A stretch of DNA of 64,000 nucleotides from Streptomyces sp. Edi2 (GTDB lineage Bacteria > Actinomycetota > Actinomycetes > Streptomycetales > Streptomycetaceae): NCBI RefSeq assembly GCF_040253635.1, contig NZ_JBEJGX010000003.1, positions 1,736,001 to 1,800,000 of the forward strand. Direction: 5' to 3'. The notes under the pieces are model-generated. The model saw nothing but the letters and a program-made list of their open reading frames with translations, was not told the DNA's origin and made no database searches. The translations under genes were made by a program, and so were the position numbers. Positions 17,401 through 23,365 of this stretch are shown piece after piece; position 1 is the first letter of the stretch, and each line of letters begins with the position of its first letter.

Positions 17401-18879
17401 GACCTGGGCGGCCACTCGATCACCGCGATGCGGCTGGTCAACCGGGTCCGGGAGGAGTTCGGGACCGAGTACCCCATGGTGCGGTTCTACCAGGAGCCAA
17501 CGCTGCGGGCCATGACGTCCTGTCTCACCGGGGAAACAGGAGAACGCGGACCGTCCGGAGCCGATCACGGGAGCGGCGCCGTCGAACGCCGGGCGCCCGC
17601 CACCGAGCAGCAGGCGCGCTTCGCCTCGGTTCACGCCCGTCACCCTCTTCCGCAGGTCTTCAACGTCGCCATGCGGATCAGCTTCTCCGGGGCCCTGGAC
17701 GTGGCGGCGCTGCGCACCGCACTGACCCGCCTCACAGAACGGCACGAGGGCCTGCGGACCCGCCTTGCCAAGGACGGCGAAGGCTGGCAGCAGGAGGTGC
17801 TTCGTCCCCGGCCGGTGGACCTCTCCGTCGAGGACCTGACCGCCCGGCCTCCCCAGGAGCGGGATGCCGCCTTGGCGCGCGCCGGCGCCGAGGCCGCGGA
17901 GACGCCGCTCGACCCCGTCGGCGGCGTTCCGATGACCCTTCGCCTGCTGCGCACCGGCGAGAAGACCTGGGTGCTGCTGTTCGCCCTGCACCATGCCCTG
18001 TGCGACGGATGGTCCGTCAGCCTGCTGCTGAAGGAACTGGCCGCGCTCTACACCGCGGCCATGACAGGTGTCCCGCACACCCTGACACCCGTGCCCTATC
18101 AGCCCATCCCGTACGCGCAGTGGCAGCGCGACCACGCCGATGCAGCCGCCGACGAGCGGAAACTGGAGTTCTGGCTGCGCCAGTTGGACGGCGTGCCCTT
18201 CGGCGTCGGCCTGCCGCTTGACCGGCCGCGGTCGACGATCGCGAGCGGGCAGGGCGGGATGGTGATGTTCACCGTGCCGGCCGAGGTGCGTACCGCCGTG
18301 GAGCAGCTGGCCAGGCAGCGGGGCACGACCCCGTTCGTGGTCACCGCAGCGGCCCTGGGGCGGATGCTGTCGCAGAAGTCCGGGCAGCCGGACGTCTTGT
18401 TCAATATTTCCTACGCCAACCGTGAGCGGCGCGACTTCGAGTCGCTGGTGGCCTGTGCGACCACGGGGTTTGCACTCCGGGTGCGCAATGGCGCGGCCGG
18501 TCCCTTTGCTTCTCTGACGGACCAGGTCGCCCGTACGACGGTGGAGTGCATCGATCAGGTCATGCCGGTACGCCGGATCGCCCCGGTGATGCGGGAGCGC
18601 AAGGGCATCACCATGCCCGACCAGCTGGCGGTCGGCTTCGCCTACCAGAGCTCGCTGGAGACCGACATCGAACTACCGGGGCTGACCACGACTGTCGAGG
18701 ATCTTGCCCCGGCCGCATCCCGGGCGGACCTCACCGTCGGGCTCGTGCCCACCGGGGACGTACTCGCGGGTTTCATGGAGTACTCGGCCGACCTGTGGGA
18801 CCGCGCGACCGTCGAGGGGTGGGCCCGTGACTACGTCGAGCTCCTGCGGAAGGAGGTGCGGCAGGCTCAGGGCGGCTGA
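11482..18879 (+). CDS. Hybrid synthetase: aminotransferase - LLM - C - A - T - C
   Basis: 2465 residues, GTG start overlapping the PKS stop (GTGA). A short N-terminal helix (docking) is followed by six domains. (1) GSA-type PLP aminotransferase, about 62-509, Lys345 in YGKLLGGG, ANSGTEAN and GAYHGHAD present. (2) Luciferase-like flavin monooxygenase of the MupA/Atu3671 kind, about 574-923, with GIGVAGGWNANDF. (3) Condensation domain, 962-1385, H1089-H1090 in HHIVVDA. (4) Adenylation domain, 1415-1915, with YTSGSTGTPKG, NVYGPTE, YRTGDLV, LTGNGKLD. (5) Carrier, Ser1979 in LGGHS. (6) Terminal condensation domain, 2033-2460, H2170-H2171 in HHALCDG. There is no thioesterase or reductase. By hand alignment to GrsA the A pocket reads about D-A-L-I-L-G-V-V-L, hydrophobic, not assigned. 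A TTA codon encodes Leu180. Aminotransferase plus LLM after a KS-AT-ACP is the iturin/microginin logic. Confidence 0.92.
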   Translation: MTGLNGVGAALDRDLAAMAELSQRIAEQMGADAPAAERPAEPHRMHGPRVTVPRASGMIQGTSPRSQQEHLDDLVRRYTARTPASKRIAQRYRRVLADSRAVVGFRTSTKEMLYPLASRRASGARLTDVDGNEYVDITMGFGVLLFGHEPAFVTEAVREHLSRGIQLGPRTTETGEAAELLAELTGLERVAFANSGTEANSAAIRLARAATGRGKVVTFLGAYHGHADNVLGRPPGAGADRATVPVSRGIPHSAVSDLLVLDYGSDAALEAIERQAGEIAAVVVEPVQSRHPSLQPVEFVRKLRELTRRHGIVLMFDEMLTGFRPALRGAQELYGVRPDLATYGKLLGGGFPIGAIAGRADIMDGVDGGYWTYGDASYPPADTTFFGGTYLQHPVSMVAARAVLAHLKEHSPRLQEQLNARTAGLADTLNGFFEAEEFPLRMSHFGSQFRFEHRADMELLYHHLMLRGVHVWEWRNFFLSTAHSDGDIEFIADAVRGSLRELRSAGFFPGGRPAAPKTVVPKTVVPKATVPKAVAPEPAAPTAASAAVTAMPRNTAAATAPRPAPAKAAAPRTPDFSVYFFGDYPQDAATPRHGKYELLMETARFADRHGFHALWMPERHFHSFGGLFPNPAVLAAALSRETERIRLNAGSVVLPLHDPIRVAEEWSMVDNLSGGRVGIGVAGGWNANDFVFFPDRFGRHKEVMYEQVQQVRDFWRGEALRRTTGDGEGEVRLFPRPVQDAPPMYTAVVGNPESYELAARHDLGIVTNLMTQSVEQLQENIARYRRTRARHGLDPDAGRVAVLLHTYLAADHDTARTGAYEPLSRYMRASLSLFSGVTNSLGHSVDLATLSEDDLETVFRRAYGRYCDQRALIGTVDSVGPVVDAVTTAGADEIVTLVDFGVAPDELRAGLPHIAALRRRYLENPEKPAAPAASAPAAAASVAAAPAPVPRDTPGDASGDAPLSPGQERIWFLERLLPGRTAYNEVKAIRLDGPLDVPALRAALHGLIARHEGLRTVFHETGGEPRQVVQASARPDFEVVDGTSRPKAAVQEVLAAESARRFDLAAGPLFVSRLVRVADEEHVLVLSLHHIVVDAASATVLARDLSALYRAGLGKTAPGLPVLPWSYAEYASEQAASVDHPKAAEDLGYWLHALGGDLPVLDLPADRPRPATMTSNGRAVFRTLDPELSRQLRELSRTHRSTLFMTLLAGYAAMLHRVTGQEDIVIGVPVSDRPKRAEDLLGFFVNTLALRFDLSGDPGFGGLLDRVRTVALDAYDHAGVAFETVVRELALPRAVDRTPVFQVLAEFQRSEPFRFDLPGIVATPLDAGPDKALTDLTLYFTDQPEGIRCHLEYHTDLFDPDTVERFFTTFRDLLTAAVDAPEAPLSRLAAVAACGEPVPESWQRGPSRTSPDTAVHELVARQAAAVPGRTAVISGGTVLTYRELDERAEQLAAVLQAQHADGSAGDVVALWLPRSADLVVAMLAVLKAGRAYVPLDPSLGRARAQQVIAESGARIVVSTRAEAAALALPGGLTTVTPDATPRRPRRTAAATDRESPCCVLYTSGSTGTPKGVAVPHRAVVDLCRWHHRRFAFTTADRSAVVCSQSFDASILEIWPALTAGASVTIADEAVRKDPLALARWYAGQGVTFSILPTALGEAVLQLPPGNQPPLRHLLLGGDVLRTRPRPEAPYETVNVYGPTEVTVLCTVETVAPQGSPPADGAIAIGRPVDNVRLRVADESGSPVPVGTVGELFVGGPGVALGYLHRPEFTEERFLPDPDGGPAARLYRTGDLVRWTTDGKLEFRGRTDDQVKIRGFRIEPEEVSRVLNSLDGVREAAVLTRRNEGDEAYLAAYAIPADPVGEAPDDRQAFADLMADELAARLPEYLVPRAWEVLTELPLTGNGKLDRARLSPPGLVAAAPRRERRATGEEADAGPGTGAEPGLRTDLVERRIRELWAAEFALDADGIAADASFFDLGGHSITAMRLVNRVREEFGTEYPMVRFYQEPTLRAMTSCLTGETGERGPSGADHGSGAVERRAPATEQQARFASVHARHPLPQVFNVAMRISFSGALDVAALRTALTRLTERHEGLRTRLAKDGEGWQQEVLRPRPVDLSVEDLTARPPQERDAALARAGAEAAETPLDPVGGVPMTLRLLRTGEKTWVLLFALHHALCDGWSVSLLLKELAALYTAAMTGVPHTLTPVPYQPIPYAQWQRDHADAAADERKLEFWLRQLDGVPFGVGLPLDRPRSTIASGQGGMVMFTVPAEVRTAVEQLARQRGTTPFVVTAAALGRMLSQKSGQPDVLFNISYANRERRDFESLVACATTGFALRVRNGAAGPFASLTDQVARTTVECIDQVMPVRRIAPVMRERKGITMPDQLAVGFAYQSSLETDIELPGLTTTVEDLAPAASRADLTVGLVPTGDVLAGFMEYSADLWDRATVEGWARDYVELLRKEVRQAQGG
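13027..13095 (+). repeat. 15-bp tandem repeat encoding a PKTVV-type linker
   Basis: About four to five copies of a CCGAAGACGGTGGTT-like unit encode PKTVV/PKATV/PKAVA between the aminotransferase and monooxygenase domains. This makes a flexible Pro-Lys linker. Confidence 0.7.
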
Positions 18880-18889
18880 AGGACAAGAA

Positions 18890-18914
18890 GGCCGGGGGCC
18901 ACCGGGCCCCGGCC
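18890..18914 (+). terminator. Hairpin terminator of the PKS-NRPS operon
   Basis: Stem ggccgggg (18890-18897) / ccccggcc (18907-18914), beginning 11 nt after the NRPS stop. It closes the operon before the housekeeping gene that follows. Confidence 0.55.
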
Positions 18915-19058
18915 ACCTTGAATGCCCTGGTCACGGCCGGTGTGCGGGCGGCGGCCCGCGGCCCCGGCCCGACTCTGCCGCGGACACGGAGCGGGCGGGT
19001 CCCCGAGCCGCCCCGGGCCCGCTTTGCGTTGCCGGCCGGGCTGGGGTTCTCTTGCCGG

Positions 19059-20000
19059 GTGAGACGCAGATCCCCGGCCCCTCCTGCCCCGCTCCCCCAG
19101 CGTGACGGTATCGATCCCGTACGGGTGCGGCTGCCCGCCGATCCGGACGGGGTGTGGGGCACGGTCCGGGAGCATCTGGTGCACCGGTTCCAGGGGGCGA
19201 TCGGGGCGCAGCGGGTGGACGCGATGCTGGGCGCGGGGCGGTTCGTCGGGACCGGCGGCGCGCTGAGCGGGGCGGAGCCGTACGAGCCCGGGCGGTATGT
19301 GTGGTTCCACCGGGACTTCGCGCCGGAGGTGCCGGTGCCGTTCGAGGTGCGGGTCGTCCACCGCGACGAGCGGATCGTGATCGCCGACAAGCCGCACTTC
19401 CTCGCCACGACGCCGCGCGGGCGGCACATCACCGAGACCGCGCTGGCCCGGCTGCGGCGCGAGCTGGAGCTGCCCGCGCTGCAGCCCGCGCACCGGCTCG
19501 ACCGGCTGACGGCGGGGCTGGCGCTGTTCGTCGTACGGCCCGAGGACCGGGGCGCGTACCAGGGCCTGTTCGGCGGGCGGCGGGTGCGCAAGGAGTACGA
19601 GGCGGTGGCGCCGTACGACGAGGCGGTGGCGCTGCCGGTGACCGTGCGCAGCCGGATCGTGAAGGAGCGCGGGGTGATGGCCGCGCGCGAGGAGACCGGT
19701 GCGGCCAATGCGGAGAGCCGGATCGAGCTGGTGGAGCGGCGGGGCGGGCTGGGCCGGTACCGGCTGCTGCCCGCGACCGGCCGTACCCATCAGCTGCGGG
19801 TCCATATGAACGGCCTCGGGCTGCCGATCCTCCACGATCCGGTCTATCCGGTGGTCGGGGACCCGGACCCGGACGACTTCAGCGCGCCGCTCCAACTGCT
19901 GGCGAAGGTGCTGGAGTTCACCGATCCGGTGGACGGCAGGACTCGGCGTTTCGAGAGCGGGCGGCGGCTGGCGGCGTGGGACCCGGCTCCGCCGGCGTGA
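19059..20000 (+). CDS. RluA-family pseudouridine synthase
   Basis: A 313-residue enzyme converting uridine to pseudouridine in rRNA or tRNA. The family motif with the catalytic Asp is HRLDRLTAG, followed by RKEYEAV and the ATGRTHQLRVH motif. No S4 domain is obvious at the N-terminus. I chose the GTG at 19059 (MRRRSPAPPAPLP) because upstream residues look non-coding, and the furthest open start is a TTG without a ribosome site. It is core metabolism, not linked to the preceding operon. The target base is unknown. Confidence 0.85.
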   Translation: MRRRSPAPPAPLPQRDGIDPVRVRLPADPDGVWGTVREHLVHRFQGAIGAQRVDAMLGAGRFVGTGGALSGAEPYEPGRYVWFHRDFAPEVPVPFEVRVVHRDERIVIADKPHFLATTPRGRHITETALARLRRELELPALQPAHRLDRLTAGLALFVVRPEDRGAYQGLFGGRRVRKEYEAVAPYDEAVALPVTVRSRIVKERGVMAAREETGAANAESRIELVERRGGLGRYRLLPATGRTHQLRVHMNGLGLPILHDPVYPVVGDPDPDDFSAPLQLLAKVLEFTDPVDGRTRRFESGRRLAAWDPAPPA

Positions 20001-20137
20001 TCGCGGACCTGGCGGCGGGGCGCTCCCCTACCGCGTTCGGGCCGGCGGTGACCCGCACGGAATTTGCGGTGCGGACGGCGGCCGGGTCTGCCTAAGGTGC
20101 GCCGGTCGGTGGAAGCGGGAGAGGGACGGGCGGGCGC

Positions 20138-20812
20138 ATGCTGATTTTCGATGCGGATGACACGTTGTGGGAGAACAACGTGGTCTTCGAGCGGGTCATC
20201 GACGAGTTCCTGGACTGGATGACCCTTCCCGGGCTCGACCGGGCCGGGGTGCGGGCCGTGCTCGACGGGATCGAGGCGGCGAACGCGGTGACCCTCGGAT
20301 ACGGCAGCAAGGTGTTCCTGCACAGCCTCGGGGAGTGCGTGGCGCGGCTGCGGGGCCGGGCCGCGACGGACGAGGAGACGGCGCGGATCTCCGGATGGGC
20401 CGCGGCCTTCGACCGGGACCACGTGGAGCTGATCCTCGGGGTGGCCGAGACCCTTGCCGAACTGGCCCGGCGGCACGATCTGCTGCTGCTGACGAAGGGC
20501 GACACCGAGGAGCAGCGGCGGAAGGTGGCGAACTCCGCGCTGGCCGGGTACTTCCGGGGCGTCCACATCGTGGCGGAGAAGAACACCGCCACGTATGAGG
20601 AGCTGACCCGCTCCTACGACCTGGAGCCGAGCTCGGCGTGGATGATCGGGAACTCCCCCAAGTCGGACATCCTGCCGGCCCGTTCCGCGGGCCTGAACGC
20701 GGTGTTCATCCCGCACGACCACACCTGGGTCCTGGAGCACGACGAGCTCGACGCCACCGACGAGAAGGTGCTGCGGCTGTCGGCGTTCGGTGAACTGCTG
20801 CGGCACTTCTGA
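20138..20812 (+). CDS. HAD-superfamily hydrolase
   Basis: A 224-residue haloacid dehalogenase-type phosphatase. Motif I is at the very N-terminus (LIFDADDTLW, nucleophile Asp then general acid Asp). Motif II is LLLLTKGD, motif III is the Lys in VAEKN, and motif IV is MIGNSPKSD. A helical cap lies at about residues 15-90. The WEN following motif I is typical of a branch with unknown substrate. It is followed after 15 bp by a NUDIX gene on the same strand, so the two are probably co-transcribed. Confidence 0.85.
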   Translation: MLIFDADDTLWENNVVFERVIDEFLDWMTLPGLDRAGVRAVLDGIEAANAVTLGYGSKVFLHSLGECVARLRGRAATDEETARISGWAAAFDRDHVELILGVAETLAELARRHDLLLLTKGDTEEQRRKVANSALAGYFRGVHIVAEKNTATYEELTRSYDLEPSSAWMIGNSPKSDILPARSAGLNAVFIPHDHTWVLEHDELDATDEKVLRLSAFGELLRHF

Positions 20813-20827
20813 GAAGAAGGGGGGGAC

Positions 20828-21277
20828 ATGACGGTGGTGGGACCCAAGGTGTCCTGTGTCTTCGTGTGCCATGACGGCGCCGGGCGGGTGTTGCCGGCCC
20901 GGCGGAGCACGGGGGCCAGGGACGAGCCGGGGACCTGGGACTGCGGCGCCGGGGCGCTGGAGTTCGGTGAGTCCTTCGAGACGGCCGTGGCACGGGAGGT
21001 GTACGAGGAGTACGGCGTGCGGCCGCTCGCCATCGAGCAGATCGGGGTGCGCAATGTGCTGCGCGGTGACCCGGTCGACTCGCACTGGGTCGCGGTGGTC
21101 TTCGCCGTACGGGTGGAACCGGACGAGGTGACGATCGGCGAGCCGCACAAGTTCGATGCGCTCGCCTGGTGCGCTCTTCAGGAGCTGCCGGTGCCGCTGC
21201 ATTCGCAGTGCGGGGAGACCCTGGAGCTGTTCGGCACGGGGGCCGGCGCGCGGCGGGCCGGCCGGCCGCGGGGCTGA
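20828..21277 (+). CDS. NUDIX hydrolase
   Basis: A 149-residue nucleoside-diphosphate-linked hydrolase. The NUDIX box is complete: GALEFGESFETAVAREVYEE with the metal-binding REVYEE. A strong AAGGGGGGG ribosome site precedes the ATG. It is probably in an operon with the HAD gene 15 bp upstream. An Arg/Gly/Ala-rich end after residue 135 is disordered. The substrate cannot be read from the sequence. Confidence 0.85.
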   Translation: MTVVGPKVSCVFVCHDGAGRVLPARRSTGARDEPGTWDCGAGALEFGESFETAVAREVYEEYGVRPLAIEQIGVRNVLRGDPVDSHWVAVVFAVRVEPDEVTIGEPHKFDALAWCALQELPVPLHSQCGETLELFGTGAGARRAGRPRG

Positions 21278-21332
21278 CCACGGGGCCGGGGCCGCCGACG
21301 CGGGCGACGGGGCGGAGGACGAGGCAGGTGAC

Positions 21333-21358
21333 GGGGCGGGGGACTTCTCCCCCGCCCC
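21333..21358. terminator. Bidirectional terminator between NUDIX and ABC-F genes
   Basis: A perfect 11-bp stem (ggggcggggga 21333-21343 / tcccccgcccc 21348-21358) with a CTTC tetraloop lies between convergent genes. Confidence 0.8.
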
Positions 21359-21365
21359 ACTCCGT

Positions 21366-22991
21366 CTACAGCGGTGCGATATCGGTCAGTTCACCGTCCT
21401 CCAGGGCGAGCCGGCGCGTGATGCCGATGTCCCGGAGGAACGCCTGATCGTGGCTGACGACGAGAAGCGCGCCCTCGTAGGAATCCAGGGCCGTGACCAG
21501 CCGGCGGACCGACGCAAGGTCGAGGTTGTTGGTCGGCTCGTCGAGCATCAGCAGCTGCGGGGCCGGCTCGGCCAGCATCAGCGCGGCGAGCGAGGCGCGG
21601 AAGCGTTCGCCGCCGGAGAGCGTGCCGGCCTGCTGGTCGGCGCGGGCGCCCTTGAACAGGAAGCGGGCGAGCCGGGCCCGGATGCGGTTGTTGGTGGCGT
21701 CCGGCGCGAAGCGGGCGACGTTCTCGGCCACGGTCAGCTCGGGGTCGAGGACGTCCAGCCGCTGCGGCAGGAAGCGGTAGGGGACATGGGCTTCGGCCGT
21801 CCCTTCCTGCGGGAGGATCTCGCCGGCGAGGGTCCGCAGCAGGGTGGTCTTGCCGGAGCCGTTGCGGCCGGTCAGCGCGATGCGTTCGGGGCCGCGTACC
21901 TCCAGCTCGGCCCGGGCGCCGAAACGGGTGCGCAAGGCGTGCAGGGTGAGCACCGTGCGGCCCGGCGGCACGGCGGTGTGCGGCAGGTCGATACGGATCT
22001 CGTCGTCGTCCCTGACCGCCTCGGCCGCCTCGTCCAGGCGCTCTCTGGCCTCCTTGAGTCGTTCGGTGTGCAGGATGCGGTGCTTGCCCGCGGATACCTG
22101 GGCCTCCCTCTTGCGCTCGTTCATGACGATCTTCGGCTCGCGCTTGTTGGCGTTCATCTTGTTGCCGTAGCGCACCCTGCGTGCCAATTTGATCTGGGCG
22201 TCGGCCAGTTCGCGTTTCTGGCGCTGGACGTCCGCCTCGGCGGCCCGCACCGTCCGCTCGGCCGCTTCCTGTTCGACGGCCAGGGCGTGTTCGTAGGCGC
22301 TGAAGTTGCCGCCGTACCAGTGGACCTCCCCGTCGCGCAGGTCGGCGATCCGGTCGACGAGTTCGAGGAGTTCACGGTCGTGACTGACCACGACGAGCAC
22401 ACCGGACCAGCCGGTGACCGCGTCGTACAGCCGCCGCCGGGCCGGCCCGTCCAGGTTGTTGGTGGGCTCGTCGAGCAGCAGGACGTCGGGACGGCGCAGC
22501 AGCAGGGCCGCCAGCCGCAGCAGGACCCCCTCACCGCCGGACACCTCGCCGATGGTGCGGTCGAGGTCGAGGCCGGGCAGCCCGAGCTGGTCGAGGGTGG
22601 CGCGGGCCCGTTCTTCGACGTCCCAGTCGTCGCCGATGGCGGTGAAGTGCTCCTCGCTCGGGTCGCCGCCCTCGATGGCGTGGAGGGCGGCGCGCGCGGC
22701 GGCGATGCCGAGCGCTTCGTCGACCCGCAGGTGTGTGTCGAGCGAAGCGTGCTGCGGGAGGTAGCCCACCTCGCCGGCGACTTTGACGCTGCCGGCGGTC
22801 GGGGAGAGTTCGCCTGCGATCAGCTTCAACAGGGTGGACTTTCCGGCCCCGTTGGAGCCGATGAGGCCCGTACGGCCGGGGCCGACGGCCAGTTGGAGGT
22901 TTTCCAGGACGGGGCTGCCGTCGGGCCAGCTGAAGCCGAGGCCGGTGCAGACGAGGGCCGCGGACGACGCGGAGGTGGGTGGCATGGACAC
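21366..22991 (-). CDS. ABC-F family ATPase
   Basis: 541 residues, two ATP-binding cassettes and no membrane segments: Walker A GSNGAGKSTLL and GRNGSGKTTLL, signatures VSGGEG and LSGGERFRAS, Walker B LLLDEPTNNLD and LMLDEPTNNLD. ABC-F proteins act on the ribosome as translation factors or antibiotic-protection proteins. The inter-domain linker (about 230-310) is rich in Arg/Lys/Glu (KRELADAQIKLARR, NKREPKIVMNERKR) as in ribosome-binding members. I prefer the GTG at 22991 (AGGAGA 5 nt upstream) over the ATG six bases downstream. Whether it confers resistance cannot be told; it is 2.5 kb from the PKS-NRPS operon on the other strand. Confidence 0.88.
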   Translation of the reverse strand: MSMPPTSASSAALVCTGLGFSWPDGSPVLENLQLAVGPGRTGLIGSNGAGKSTLLKLIAGELSPTAGSVKVAGEVGYLPQHASLDTHLRVDEALGIAAARAALHAIEGGDPSEEHFTAIGDDWDVEERARATLDQLGLPGLDLDRTIGEVSGGEGVLLRLAALLLRRPDVLLLDEPTNNLDGPARRRLYDAVTGWSGVLVVVSHDRELLELVDRIADLRDGEVHWYGGNFSAYEHALAVEQEAAERTVRAAEADVQRQKRELADAQIKLARRVRYGNKMNANKREPKIVMNERKREAQVSAGKHRILHTERLKEARERLDEAAEAVRDDDEIRIDLPHTAVPPGRTVLTLHALRTRFGARAELEVRGPERIALTGRNGSGKTTLLRTLAGEILPQEGTAEAHVPYRFLPQRLDVLDPELTVAENVARFAPDATNNRIRARLARFLFKGARADQQAGTLSGGERFRASLAALMLAEPAPQLLMLDEPTNNLDLASVRRLVTALDSYEGALLVVSHDQAFLRDIGITRRLALEDGELTDIAPL

Positions 22992-23365
22992 AGGGGTCTC
23001 CTGGGCGCGAAGGGGGGAGGGGAATGCGCTGGGAGACACCGCGTCATCGGCGCGTCGTCGAAACGCCGGGGTGCGTCGGGTACGCCGTACGTACGCCGAG
23101 GTCGCGGACGGGCCGCGCGAGGCATGAACCGCCGCTCCGGATACCGGAAGCGCAGGGCGGATCACCGTCGCGGGCGCGGTGTCTCAGGACCTCAGACGAG
23201 CAACGGCCTTCTCCGATCGGCGGCAATGGGACCGAGAACGAAGATACGGGGGACGCCGCCAAAACGCAAACGCTATTTTCGTTGCGTTTGCGTCGGCCGG
23301 TTTCGTGGGGGTTCCGTTCGCTTCCCACGGGGCGTGCGGCGTCCCCGGGCCCTCGGGGGTTCCCC
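22992..23365. other. 374-bp gap with AT-rich inverted repeat
   Basis: No gene. It holds the ABC-F promoter. At 23263-23292 there is an inverted repeat (acgcaaac / gtttgcgt, 14-nt spacer) in an AT-rich island unlike its surroundings. It could be the P450 terminator or a regulator site. Confidence 0.5.

Noticed and set aside
15055..18135. Long antisense frame over the NRPS gene
   Set aside because: Mirror of the C-A-T-C coding sequence; no family motif, no ribosome site.
5882..18900. Integrated element with attL at the tRNA
   Set aside because: No integrase and no matching tRNA-end repeat near the right border; only the position argues for it, so it is reported as a finding and not annotated.
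21366..22991. ABC-F as self-resistance of the cluster
   Set aside because: The predicted product is not ribosome-directed and the gene belongs to another transcription unit.
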